From Streptomyces violaceusniger (GTDB lineage: Bacteria > Actinomycetota > Actinomycetes > Streptomycetales > Streptomycetaceae), in assembly GCA_005405945.1 (NCBI GenBank), contig BJHW01000001.1, positions 3,720,001-3,784,000 on the forward strand: a stretch of 64,000 nt of DNA, read 5' to 3'. The position numbers were made by a program, and so were the translations under genes. The notes under the pieces were generated by a model that saw only the letters and a program-made list of their open reading frames with translations, did no database searches and had not been told where the DNA came from. Positions 54,128-62,944 of this stretch are shown here, piece after piece. How positions within the stretch are numbered: the first letter of the stretch is position 1; each line of letters opens with the position of its first letter.

Positions 54128-55590
54128 GTGAGCACCGAGGACACCGACACCCCGCAGAACCCCGACGACGACACTTCCCGGCCGCGAAGGCGCTCGCCGC
54201 TGGCCGTCGTCTCGGTGGCGGCAGCGGTGCTGGTCGCCGGTGGTGGTGGCGCCTACTGGGCCTCCACCGCGGCGGACGGCGGCACCCGGGGTCCGGGCGC
54301 GTCGGGCGAGGACGGATCGCCGAAACCCCTCGCACTGGACGCCTACGCCTCCCCTGGCGGGGAGCGGGGCGGGAACGAGGGCATCGCGCCCGGTGAGCCC
54401 GACCCGCACGGCGGCCGCTATGTGGTGACGGGCAAGCTGCCGGACGGGCCCGATGAGGCCCCGGTGTATCTGACCGACCCGAAGGTCACCAAGGCCGATG
54501 TGGCGCGGCTGGCGAAGGCCCTGGACGTCTCGGGCAGCCCCCGCGCCGACCACGGGTACTGGAAGGTGGGCGGCGCCCCGGACGCGAGCAGCCCGACGCT
54601 GCGGGTGAGCCAGATCGGGCCGGGCAGCTGGTCGTACTCGCGCTATGGGGCGCCGGGCGACACGTCCTGCGTCCGCCCGGACGGGAAGAAGGCGCCGCGG
54701 ACCGACAAGGGCGACGGGGCGGACAAGCCCGACAAGAGCTGCCCCACCTACCGCGACGGCGACAAGCGCGGTGACAACGGCGCCGCCGAGGGCCGCGACA
54801 AGGCCGTCTCCGAGGAGAAGGCCCAGAACGCCGCCGAGCCGGTGCTCAAGGCGCTCGGGCTGTCGGACGCCAAGCTGGACGCGAGCGGCCTCTACGGCGC
54901 CGTGCGGATGGTGAACGCGGATCCGAAGGTGGGCGAGCTGCCCACCTACGGCTGGGGCACCAATCTGCAGGTCGGCGCCGACGGCCAGCTGGTCGGCGGC
55001 AGCGGAACGCTGTCGAAGCCCAAGGAGGACGACACCTACCCGGTGCTCGGCGCGGAGCAGGCGCTCCAGCGGCTGAACTCGACGTCGGGCAGGAGCGACA
55101 GCCCCTCGGGCAAGGTGAGCGTGCGCAAGGTGACGTTCGGCCTCGCCTCGCACATGGTGGACGGCCGGCGGGCGCTGGTCCCGTCGTGGATCTTCGAGAC
55201 CAAGCCGACCGGGACCAACCGGGTGGCGGTCACCCTCCCCTACCCCGCGGTGAAGCCCGAGTTCATCAAGAAGGCGAAGGAGCCGGGCCACTCCCCTCTC
55301 CCGGCAAGGGGGACGGCACCTCCAAGCCGGATCACCTCACCTCGTACAGCGTGGACGACAAGACCCTGACGCTGCGCTTCTGGGGCGGGGTCTGCAACAC
55401 CTACTCGGTCTCCGCGAAGGAGACCTCCGACAAGGTGACGCTGGACCTCAAGAGCAAGCCGAAGCATCCGGGGCGGGCCTGCATCCTCATCGCCAAGCAG
55501 CTGGAGGAGAAGGTGACGCTGAAGGAGCCGCTGGACGGCCGGAAGGTCGTGGACGGGTCCACCGGTAAGACGGTGCCGCTGCGGAAGTGA
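54128..55590 (+). CDS. Large membrane-anchored extracytoplasmic protein (apparent frameshift near 55294)
   Basis: About 487 residues. Cytoplasmic Asp/Arg-rich start (VSTEDTDTPQNPDDDTSRPR), one signal-anchor helix (SPLAVVSVAAAVLVAGGGGA), then an extracellular region with DEAPVYLTDPKVTKADVARL, GPGSWSYSRYGAPGDTSC, LGLSDAKLDASGLYGAVRMV and SWIFETKPTGTNRVAVTLPY. The C-terminal end (SYSVDDKTLTLRFWGGVCNT, ending STGKTVPLRK) is in another frame, joined by one C at 55293-55296. Four Cys may pair. No function known. GTG start with AAGGAG 7 nt upstream. Confidence 0.82.
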
Positions 55591-55676
55591 GCGGAGCGCC
55601 CGGGACATGGCGGAAGGGGGCGGGCCCGATGGGCCCGCCCCTTCCGTCGCGTTGTTTCCCCGCCGCGCCCGGGGGC

Positions 55677-56030
55677 TCAGCTGAAGGAGTCGCCGCAGGC
55701 GCAGGAGCCCGTGGCGTTCGGGTTGTCGATGGTGAAGCCCTGCTTCTCGATGGTGTCGACGAAGTCGATCGAGGCACCGCCCAGGTACGGGGCGCTCATG
55801 CGGTCGGTCACGACCTTCACGCCGCCGAAGTCCTTGACGACGTCGCCGTCGAGCGAGCGCTCGTCGAAGAAGAGCTGGTAGCGCAGGCCGGAGCAGCCGC
55901 CGGGCTGGACGGCGACGCGCAGCGCGAGGTCGTCGCGGCCCTCCTGCTCCAGCAGGCTCTTGACCTTCGACGCGGCGGCGTCGGACAGGATGATGCCCTC
56001 GCTCGCGGTGGTCTCGTCCTGAACGGTCAT
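55677..56030 (-). CDS. erpA: Iron-sulfur cluster insertion protein (HesB/ErpA, A-type carrier)
   Basis: 117 residues. The three conserved Cys are in QPGGCSGLRYQL and GSCACGDSFS. IILSDAAASKVKSLLEQEG and VVTDRMSAPYLGGASIDFVD are typical. A-type carriers deliver Fe-S clusters to apo-proteins; nadA next door encodes a 4Fe-4S enzyme. ATG 56030 with a purine-rich ribosome site. Divergent from nadA. Confidence 0.93.
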   Translation of the reverse strand: MTVQDETTASEGIILSDAAASKVKSLLEQEGRDDLALRVAVQPGGCSGLRYQLFFDERSLDGDVVKDFGGVKVVTDRMSAPYLGGASIDFVDTIEKQGFTIDNPNATGSCACGDSFS

Positions 56031-56183
56031 CTGCTTCTCTCCTGGGTCGTACGGACTGCTTGCCGATGGCACAAACCAACGGCGTCCCGGATTCATTCCG
56101 GGCCCAAGCGCCTATCTCCTGTTGCCCTTCATGCTCGCATACGGGCGGACACACCGGAATGCGTCACATCGACACAATGCCTC

Positions 56184-56231
56184 TCGTCAACATGACGTGA
56201 AGGAGCTATGATAGATAGCGTCATTTTGACG
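56184..56231 (+). promoter_or_regulatory. nadA promoter with twin palindromic operators
   Basis: A -10 TATGAT (56207-56212) is 17 bp from a -35-like TCGTCA (56184-56189). Two 13-bp palindromes CGTCA-N3-TGACG lie at 56185-56197 (over the -35) and 56219-56231 (at the expected start point), centres 34 bp apart. The layout is that of a repressed promoter; an NAD-responsive regulator such as NrtR is a candidate. Confidence 0.65.
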
Positions 56232-56278
56232 ATTAGGGTCCCCAGTGAAGTCCCATCGAAGAAAGAAGGGTGCGTGAC

Positions 56279-57457
56279 GTGACCACCGCCCAACCCCTCG
56301 ACGTGCAGCCGACGCCGCTCGCTCTGCTGCTTCTCGGCCGGGAGGCCGACCCCCGGAGCGAGCGCGGCGTGGAGTGCCCGGGAGACCTCCCGGCGCCCTC
56401 CGACCCGGATCTGGTGGCCCGCGCCCGCGCGGCCAAGGAGAAGCTCGGGGACAAGGTCTTCGTGCTCGGCCACCACTACCAGCGCGACGAGGTCATCGAG
56501 TTCGCCGATGTCACCGGCGACTCCTTCAAGCTCGCCCGGGACGCGGCCGCGCGGCCGGACGCCGAGTACATCGTCTTCTGCGGTGTTCACTTCATGGCCG
56601 AGTCCGCCGACATCCTCACCGGCGACGCGCAGCAGGTCGTGCTCCCCGATCTGGCGGCCGGCTGCTCGATGGCCGACATGGCCACGGCCGAGCAGGTCGC
56701 CGAGTGCTGGGAGGTGCTCACCGAGGCCGGTGTGGCGGATGCGACGGTGCCCGTCTCGTACATGAACTCCTCCGCCGACATCAAGGCGTTCACCGGTCGC
56801 CACGGCGGCACGATCTGCACCTCCTCCAATGCCCAGCGGGCGCTGGAGTGGGCGTTCCAGCAGGGCCGGAAGGTGCTGTTCCTGCCCGATCAGCACCTCG
56901 GGCGCAATACGGCGGTTCGCGACATGGGCATGTCGCTGGAGGACTGCGTCGTCTACAACCCGCACAAGCCGAACGGCGGGCTCACCCCCGAGCAGTTGCG
57001 CGCCGCCAGGATGATCCTGTGGCGCGGCCACTGCTCGGTGCACGGCCGCTTCTCGCTGGACTCGGTCAACGATGTGCGCGAGCGCATACCTGGTGTGAAC
57101 GTGCTGGTGCACCCCGAGTGCAAGCACGAGGTCGTGGCGGCCGCGGACTACGTGGGCTCGACCGAGTACATCATCAAGGCCCTGGAGGCCGCCCCCGCCG
57201 GTTCGAAGTGGGCGATCGGCACCGAACTGAACCTCGTACGGCGCCTGGCCAATCGTTTCGCCGACCAGGGCAAGGAGATCGTCTTCCTCGACAAGACGGT
57301 CTGCTTCTGCTCGACCATGAACCGGATCGATCTGCCGCATCTGGTGTGGGCGCTGGAGTCGCTGGTGGCCGGCAAGGTGGTCAACCGCATCCAGGTCGAC
57401 AAGGAGACCGAGCACTTCGCCAAGCTGGCGCTGGAGCGGATGTTGGCGCTGCCGTAG
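56279..57457 (+). CDS. nadA: Quinolinate synthase NadA
   Basis: 392 residues, long actinobacterial form. Condenses iminoaspartate with dihydroxyacetone phosphate to quinolinate for NAD synthesis, using a 4Fe-4S cluster. Motifs: VFVLGHHYQRDEVIEFADVT, YIVFCGVHFMAESADIL, LPDLAAGCSMADM, MNSSADIKAFTG, LFLPDQHLGRNTA, HPECKHEVV, KTVCFCSTMNRIDLPHL; the conserved cluster cysteines are present. GTG at 56279 (MTTAQPLDV) is preferred over GTG 56270 for ribosome-site spacing (AAGAAGG). nadB/nadC are not adjacent. Confidence 0.96.
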   Translation: MTTAQPLDVQPTPLALLLLGREADPRSERGVECPGDLPAPSDPDLVARARAAKEKLGDKVFVLGHHYQRDEVIEFADVTGDSFKLARDAAARPDAEYIVFCGVHFMAESADILTGDAQQVVLPDLAAGCSMADMATAEQVAECWEVLTEAGVADATVPVSYMNSSADIKAFTGRHGGTICTSSNAQRALEWAFQQGRKVLFLPDQHLGRNTAVRDMGMSLEDCVVYNPHKPNGGLTPEQLRAARMILWRGHCSVHGRFSLDSVNDVRERIPGVNVLVHPECKHEVVAAADYVGSTEYIIKALEAAPAGSKWAIGTELNLVRRLANRFADQGKEIVFLDKTVCFCSTMNRIDLPHLVWALESLVAGKVVNRIQVDKETEHFAKLALERMLALP

Positions 57458-57484
57458 GCGGGCAGCGTCGTCCGGCGATGGGGG

Positions 57485-57715
57485 CGGGGCGCGCGGTCGT
57501 GACGCCTGCGGCGGGCTGCTTCCCCTCCCCGCCCCTTCCCACAACTGTGGCTCCGCCCCAGCCCCCGGTGTTCGAGGCAGACCCCCGATCCGGCGTCAGG
57601 GGCGGAGCCCCGGTTCCGGGGCCTGGGGCGGAGCCCCGGTTCCGGGGCCTGGGGCAGAGCCCCGAGCCGGGGTCTGGGGCAGAGCCCCGGGTTCGGGAAG
57701 GGGCGGGGAGGGGAA
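57485..57715 (+). repeat. Dispersed intergenic repeat, family 2, expanded copy
   Basis: TCGTGACGCCTGCGGCGGGC, TTCCCCTCCCCGCCCCTTCC, ACTGTGGCTCCGCCCCAG, then about four tandem units of GGGCCTGGGGCGGAGCCCCG type, and finally a reverse GGGAAGGGGCGGGGAGGGGA, so the ends are inverted repeats of each other over about 20 bp. Between convergent nadA and a response regulator. Confidence 0.88.
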
Positions 57716-57724
57716 ACTACAGCC

Positions 57725-58402
57725 CTACGACCCTGCGCGGACCAGGCCCGTCTCGTAGGCGATCACCACCAGCTGGGCGCGGTCGCGGGCGCTCAGCTTG
57801 GCCATCGCGCGGTTGACATGCGTCTTGACCGTGAGCGGGCTGACCTCCAGCCGGGCGGCGATCTCGTCGTTGGACAGCCCACCCCCCACCTGGACCAGGA
57901 CCTCGCGTTCGCGCACGGTCAGGGCGTCCAGCCGTGAGGAGTCGTACGCGCCCTCGTCGCCGCTCCCGTCGCCCTGGGCCAGGAAGCGGGCGATCAGCCC
58001 CTTGGTCGCGGCCGGGGACAGCAGCGCCTCGCCCGCCGCCGCGATGCGGATCGCCGCGAGCAGCTCATCGGGTTCGGCGCCCTTGCCGAGGAAGCCGCTG
58101 GCCCCCGCCCGCAGCGAGTCCACCACGTACTCGTCCACCTCGAAGGTCGTCAGCATGACCACCCGTACGTCCTTGAGCTCCGAGTCTTCGGTGATCATGC
58201 GGGTGGCGGCCAGTCCGTCCGTACCGGGCATCCGGATGTCCATCAGGACGACGTCGGCGCCCCGGGCGCGGGCGATCTCCACCGCCTCCGCGCCGTCGGA
58301 CGCCTCGCCCACCACCTCCATGTCCGGCTCGGAGTCCACCAGGACGCGGAACGCGCTGCGCAGCAGCGCCTGATCGTCCGCCAGCAGCACCTTGATCGTC
58401 AT
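57725..58402 (-). CDS. NarL/LuxR-family response regulator
   Basis: 225 residues. Receiver: KVLLADDQALLRSAFRVLVD, Asp in DVVLMDIRMPGTDGLAATR, GFLGKGAEPDELLAAI. HTH: LTVREREVLVQVGGGLSNDE, LEVSPLTVKTHVNRAMAKL. Its ATG overlaps the kinase stop (ATGA). Target genes unknown; divergent or adjacent genes include the Psp system. Confidence 0.94.
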   Translation of the reverse strand: MTIKVLLADDQALLRSAFRVLVDSEPDMEVVGEASDGAEAVEIARARGADVVLMDIRMPGTDGLAATRMITEDSELKDVRVVMLTTFEVDEYVVDSLRAGASGFLGKGAEPDELLAAIRIAAAGEALLSPAATKGLIARFLAQGDGSGDEGAYDSSRLDALTVREREVLVQVGGGLSNDEIAARLEVSPLTVKTHVNRAMAKLSARDRAQLVVIAYETGLVRAGS

Positions 58403-59685
58403 GAGTCCCCTCCCCTACGCGGCTGCAGGGGAAGTCTCACCCGCACCCGGAAACCACCCTCGGGCAGGGGCCCCGCCTCGTAGCCGCCGCGCAGCGCGGT
58501 CACCCGCTCGCGCATCCCCAGCAGGCCGTGTCCGCCGCCACCGATCGCCGTACCGTCCGCCCGGGGTTCCACGGACCCGTCCGCGCCCTCCGGCGCCTCC
58601 TCGGGGCCCTCGGTCCGCGTCCCCGCCCCGTCGTCCTCGACCGTGACCTCCAGGGCGTCCGCGACCCGGGCGATGCGGATCTGGGCCGTGGCCCCGGGCC
58701 CGGCGTGCTTGTGCACATTGGTCAGCGCCTCCTGGACCACGCGGTAGGCCGTGAGGTCCACCGAGCCCGGCAGCGGGCCCAGCTTCTCCGGCGGCTCCGC
58801 CCGGACCCGGACCCGCATCCCGGCCCGTACGAAGCCGTCCACGAGCTGGTCCAGCACGGCGAGGCCGGGGGCCGGTTCGGTGGGGGCGGCGGGGTCGCCG
58901 TACTGCCGCAGCAGGCCGACCGTGGCCCGCAGCTCCTCCAGCGCCGAACGGCTCGCCTGCCGTACGTGCGCGAGCGCCTCCTTGGCCTGGTCCGGGCGGT
59001 TGTCCATGACGTGGGAGGCGACCCCGGCCTGGACGTTGACCAGCGCGATGTGATGCGCCACGACATCGTGCAGCTCACGGGCGATCCGCAGCCGCTCCTC
59101 GGCGACCCGGCGGCGCGCCTCCTCCTCGCGGGTGCGCTCGGCGCGGACCGCCCGCTCCTCGATGGCGGCGACATAGGCCCGCCGGCTGCGCACCGCGTCA
59201 CCGGCGGCCGCGGCCAGCCCGGTCCACGCGAACAGGCCCCAATTCTCCTGTGAGTACCAGGGGTTGAGCGCGAAGAGCATCCCGGCACCGGTGAGCAGCA
59301 CGGCCGTGGCGGCGCCGAGCCGCCAGGTGGTGGGGCGGTCGGTGCGGGCCGCCACGGTGTAGAGCGCCACCACGACCCCGAACACGATCGAGGTGCGCGG
59401 CGGGCCCACGTCATTGGTGACGAGCTCGGTGAGGGTGAGCGCCACGTTGAAGGCGAGCACCCCGCGGGGCAGCTCGCGGCGGAGCACCAGCGAGGCGGCG
59501 GCGAGCACGGCCAGCAGCACGAAGAGGGGGCCCAGCGGCTGGTGGCGCATGCGCGGGCCGGCCACCGCGCCGATCAGGATCAACGCGAGCACCCCCAGCG
59601 CCACCAGGGTGTCCAGGGCTCGGGGGTGGGCGCACAGCCAGCGGTGCGGACGGGCCAGGCCCGGCCCGACGGCGAGGGGAGTCAC
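58399..59685 (-). CDS. Sensor histidine kinase (HisKA_3 type)
   Basis: About 428 residues. Several N-terminal membrane helices (LVALGVLALILIGAVAG, LGPLFVLLAVLAAASLVL, TSIVFGVVVALYTVAA, LGAATAVLLTGAGMLFAL), the phospho-His in RLRIARELHDVVAHHIALVN, and ATPase motifs VVQEALTNVHKHAG, VTVEDDGAG and GHGLLGMRERVTAL. GTG 59685 is probably a leaderless start following a TACCGT -10-like hexamer; longer in-frame starts lack support. Pairs with the overlapping regulator. Signal unknown. Confidence 0.9.
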   Translation of the reverse strand: MTPLAVGPGLARPHRWLCAHPRALDTLVALGVLALILIGAVAGPRMRHQPLGPLFVLLAVLAAASLVLRRELPRGVLAFNVALTLTELVTNDVGPPRTSIVFGVVVALYTVAARTDRPTTWRLGAATAVLLTGAGMLFALNPWYSQENWGLFAWTGLAAAAGDAVRSRRAYVAAIEERAVRAERTREEEARRRVAEERLRIARELHDVVAHHIALVNVQAGVASHVMDNRPDQAKEALAHVRQASRSALEELRATVGLLRQYGDPAAPTEPAPGLAVLDQLVDGFVRAGMRVRVRAEPPEKLGPLPGSVDLTAYRVVQEALTNVHKHAGPGATAQIRIARVADALEVTVEDDGAGTRTEGPEEAPEGADGSVEPRADGTAIGGGGHGLLGMRERVTALRGGYEAGPLPEGGFRVRVRLPLQPRRGGDS

Positions 59686-59798
59686 GGAATCCAACGGTAA
59701 GGGCCGCGGGGGCCGCCCGGCTTCCCGGGCGGCCCGTACCCGGCCGGTGCGGAGAGGTAACGACCTGTGCTGGAGTGTGGATCCGGGAGCGCGCCGCA

Positions 59799-60077
59799 CT
59801 AGCCCGGAATGAGGCCGTCGTCCTTGAGCATCGCCTTGACTTCCTCGAGAGTCGCGTCGGCGGCGGGGAGGATCAGCTGGGACGGCTGGAGCGCGTCGTC
59901 GGGCAGGGGCTCACCGGCCGAGCGCACCGCGCCCAGCAGCGCGCCCAGGGTCCTCCGGAAGCCCTCGTGATCGCCGCCCTCGATCTCCGCGAGCAGCTCG
60001 TCGTCCAGCCTGTTCAGTCCGGGCAGATGGCTTTCCGCCACCCGCACCTGGCCCTCCCCCATGATCCGTACGATCAT
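59799..60077 (-). CDS. pspAA: PspA-associated protein PspAA
   Basis: 92 residues starting MIVRIMGEGQVRVAESHLPG with LNRLDDELLAEIEGGDHEGF and ending EEVKAMLKDDGLIPG, the PspAA domain found next to pspA in actinobacteria. It probably modulates PspA. 40 bp downstream of pspA in the same direction. Confidence 0.9.
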   Translation of the reverse strand: MIVRIMGEGQVRVAESHLPGLNRLDDELLAEIEGGDHEGFRRTLGALLGAVRSAGEPLPDDALQPSQLILPAADATLEEVKAMLKDDGLIPG

Positions 60078-60117
60078 GACGACCTCCTTGGAGACCTCGC
60101 CCAGGCGGGGGCGCGGG

Positions 60118-60903
60118 CTACTGCTTGTCGAACTTGTGCTGGGTCCGGGACTGCTGGGACTCGTCCGCCTTGCCGCCCTCGATCGCCTGCTGCGGGCTGC
60201 CGCCGGCCAGTTCGGCCTTCATCCGCTGAAGCTCCAGCTCCACGTCCGTACCGCCGGAGATCCGGTCCAGCTCGGCCGCGATGTCGTCCTTGGCCATGCC
60301 GGACTGGTCGTCCAGGGCGCCGGAGGCCAGCAGCTCGTCGATCGCGCCCGCGCGCGCCTGGAGCTGCGCCGTCTTGTCCTCGGCGCGCTGGATCGCCATG
60401 CCGACGTCGCCCATCTCCTCGGAGATGCCGGAGAACGCCTCGCCGATGCGGGTCTGGGCCTGGGCCGCGGTGTAGGTGGCCTTGATGGTCTCCTTGCGCG
60501 TACGGAAGGCGTCGACCTTGGCCTGGAGCCGCTGGGCGGCCAGGGTCAGCTTCTCCTCCTCGCCCTGCAGCGTCTGGTGCTGGGTCTCCAGGTCGGTGAC
60601 CTGCTGCTGCAGCGCGGCACGGCGCGACAGCGCCTCGCGGGCCAGGTCCTCCCGGCCGAGCGCGAGCGCCTTGCGGCCCTGGTCCTCCAGCTTGGTGGAC
60701 TGGCCCTGCAACTGGTTGAGCTGCAGCTCCAGGCGCTTGCGCGAGGTCGCCACGTCGGCGACACCGCGGCGCACCTTCTGGAGCAGCTCCAGCTGCTTCT
60801 GGTACGAGTAGTCAAGGGTTTCGCGCGGGTCCTCGGCCCGGTCCAGGGCCTTGTTGGCCTTCGCGCGGAAGATCATCCCCATACGCTTCATGACACCGCT
60901 CAT
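60118..60903 (-). CDS. pspA: PspA/IM30 (Vipp1-like) membrane-stress protein
   Basis: 261 residues, almost all helical coiled coil: MKRMGMIFRAKANKALDRAE, ETLDYSYQKQLELLQKVRRG, REDLAREALSRRAALQQQV, EEKLTLAAQRLQAKVDAFRT, GEAFSGISEEMGDVGMAI. ESCRT-III-related; assembles on damaged inner membrane. The C-terminal 30 residues are polar. ATG 60903 (MSGVMKRMG). Upstream gene of the pspA-pspAA pair. Confidence 0.95.
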   Translation of the reverse strand: MSGVMKRMGMIFRAKANKALDRAEDPRETLDYSYQKQLELLQKVRRGVADVATSRKRLELQLNQLQGQSTKLEDQGRKALALGREDLAREALSRRAALQQQVTDLETQHQTLQGEEEKLTLAAQRLQAKVDAFRTRKETIKATYTAAQAQTRIGEAFSGISEEMGDVGMAIQRAEDKTAQLQARAGAIDELLASGALDDQSGMAKDDIAAELDRISGGTDVELELQRMKAELAGGSPQQAIEGGKADESQQSRTQHKFDKQ

Positions 60904-61152
60904 GGGCCTCGCGCGCCCCCTTCTGACGGACGTGTGACTCCGGCACTCCAACAGACCCAGCCTACGGGCCCTGCTTCCATTACCGCACTGTTCGAGCCCG
61001 CTCGCGCTCCTCCGCAGGGACGATCAGACGGTCGGAGCCTCCGGCGCAAGGAGGAGTGCGCCCCCTGTGTCCCGGTTAGGGCGGGACTCCGTTGCCTGAT
61101 CGTTCCCCCTGAGGATGGGCCGCACACCCCGCAGCCCGTACCCTTGGGCCTT

Positions 61153-61749
61153 GTGTTCCGAAGCCGTTCCAAGGATGAGCAGGCCGCTACCACCAAGGTG
61201 ACCGCGGACCAGCCGCAGCAGACCCGTGACCCGCAGGCGCCCAAGGGCCGCCCCACTCCCAAGCGGAGCGAGGCCCAGTCGCAGCGCCGCAGCCTGGCGA
61301 AGACGCCGGCCAACCGTAAGGACGCCACGAAGCGTGCGCGCGAGGCCCGCCGCGCCGATCTGGCCCGTCAGCGTGAGGCGCTGGCCGGGGGTGACGAGCG
61401 GTATCTGCCGGCCCGCGACAAGGGTCCGGTGCGGCGCTTCGCCCGCGACTTCGTGGACTCGCGGTTCTCCGTCGCCGAGTACTTCCTGCCGCTCGCGGTG
61501 GTCATCCTGGTCCTGAGCATGATCCGGGCCGGGGCCATGCAGAGCTATGTGCTGCTGGTGTGGATGGTGGTCATCGTCCTCATCGTGATCAACTCGCTCG
61601 TCCTCGGCGTCCAGCTCAAGCGGCAGCTGCGCAAGCGCTTCCCCGACGAGAACCTGCGCGGCGCGGTGGCGTACGCCCTGATGCGCACCCTCCAGATGCG
61701 TCGGCTGCGGCTGCCCAAACCGCAGGTCAAGCGCGGAGAGCGGCCCTGA
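61153..61749 (+). CDS. DUF3043 membrane protein
   Basis: 198 residues. Charged N-terminal half (PQAPKGRPTPKRSEAQSQRR, RARE.ARRADLARQREALAG), conserved DERYLPARDKGPVRRFARDF and VDSRFSVAEYFLPLAVVILV, then two membrane helices. Function unknown. GTG 61153 (VFRSRSKDE) lies 10 nt after a TACCCT -10-like element, suggesting a leaderless mRNA. Divergent from pspA; the stop overlaps the methyltransferase start. Confidence 0.9.
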   Translation: MFRSRSKDEQAATTKVTADQPQQTRDPQAPKGRPTPKRSEAQSQRRSLAKTPANRKDATKRAREARRADLARQREALAGGDERYLPARDKGPVRRFARDFVDSRFSVAEYFLPLAVVILVLSMIRAGAMQSYVLLVWMVVIVLIVINSLVLGVQLKRQLRKRFPDENLRGAVAYALMRTLQMRRLRLPKPQVKRGERP

Positions 61750-62542
61750 GCGGCCAACCCTCCGGCTTCACCGGCGGGGCGGCGGGCTGGCTGAGCCACC
61801 TCGGGGGCCTGCGGAACACCGTCCGGCAGGCGCTGGTCGCCCATCAGCTCGATGAGCAGATCACCGCGCGCTTCCCGGTGGGGCAGCGGCTGCGGGTGCT
61901 CGACGTGGGCGTCGGCCAGGGCACCCAGGCCCTGCGGCTGGCCCGCGCGGGCCATGAGGTGACCGGTCTTGAGTCCGACGCCACCATGCTGGAGGCGGCC
62001 CGCACCGCGCTCGCCGACGAGCCCGAGGGCATCCGAAGACGCGTGCGGCTGATCGAGGGCGACGGCCGGGAGACCGGGGCACACTTCCTGCCGGGCGCCT
62101 TCGATGTGGTGCTGTGCCACGGCGTGCTGATGTACGTGCCCGAACCGGATCCGCTGCTCGCCGGGCTGGCCCGGGTGCTGGCCCCGGCGGTCTGCTCTCG
62201 CTGCTGGTGCGCAACGGTGACGCGCTGGCGATGCGGCCGGGTCTTGCCGGGGACTTCGACACCGCGCTGGCCGCCTTCGACTCCCCCTCGTACACCAACC
62301 GGATCGGGCTGCCGGTGCGCGCCGACCGGCGCGAGGAGCTGACCGAGACCCTCACCGCGATCGGGGCGCCGCTGCGCGCCTGGTACGGCGTGCGGGTCTT
62401 CACCGACCTCGCCCCGGACGACGCGGAGCCGCCGGGCTCCCCGGAGTGGGAGCGGCTGCTGACGGCCGAGGAGCGGGCCGGCCGCACGGATCCCTACCGG
62501 GCGGTGGCGGCACTGCTGCATCTGTGCGGGGTGCGCGGCTGA
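61746..62542 (+). CDS. SAM-dependent methyltransferase (CTG start; apparent frameshift near 62183)
   Basis: About 265 residues, class I methyltransferase: RVLDVGVGQGTQALRLARAG (motif I), TGLESDATMLEAARTAL, FDVVLCHGVLMYVPEPDPLL. After one extra C in the CCCC at 62182-62185 it continues LAPGGLLSLLVRNGDALAMR and AWYGVRVFTDLAPDDA, similar to CmoA/SmtA-like enzymes. The only plausible start is CTG at 61746, overlapping the DUF3043 stop (CTGA) with GGAGAG 5 nt upstream; no ATG/GTG/TTG fits before motif I. Substrate unknown. Confidence 0.85.
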
Positions 62543-62600
62543 GCCGGGCCGGATGGGGCGGGGTGGGGTGGCGGTGCGGACCGCCACCCCGTGTTCTCGC

Positions 62601-62804
62601 CTATTCGGCGCGCAGGCTCATCGGGCCGTAGATCTTCTTACCGTCCTCGAAGAGGGTCACCTGCTCCGCGCCTCCCTCGAGGAGCTCCCGCCACTCCTCA
62701 CCGATCCACGACTCCGCGTCCCCCTGGGTCGGGAACTCCTCCGGCTGCACCGCGGGCTTCGTCTCCGTCCCGTCGGACTTCTCGAACCGCCATGTCCACG
62801 CCAT
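62601..62804 (-). CDS. Small conserved protein (67 residues), unknown function
   Basis: MAWTWRFEKSDGTETKPAVQ, then EEFPTQGDAESWIGEEWREL and VTLFEDGKKIYGPMSLRAE. A compact acidic alpha/beta protein conserved in streptomycetes. Ribosome site AGGAGG 6 nt before ATG 62804. Convergent with the methyltransferase. Confidence 0.85.
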   Translation of the reverse strand: MAWTWRFEKSDGTETKPAVQPEEFPTQGDAESWIGEEWRELLEGGAEQVTLFEDGKKIYGPMSLRAE

Positions 62805-62944
62805 TCCAGCCTCCTCCATCCCGCCGGCCCACAGGTGATACCCGCCGGTCCACAGCTGATGCCTGCCCGCAGCCTAGGTGACTGATCACTCCGTACGGGG
62901 TGGCCCCGCGCGACCCGTGGGAACGGACGCGAGACGATCGGGGC

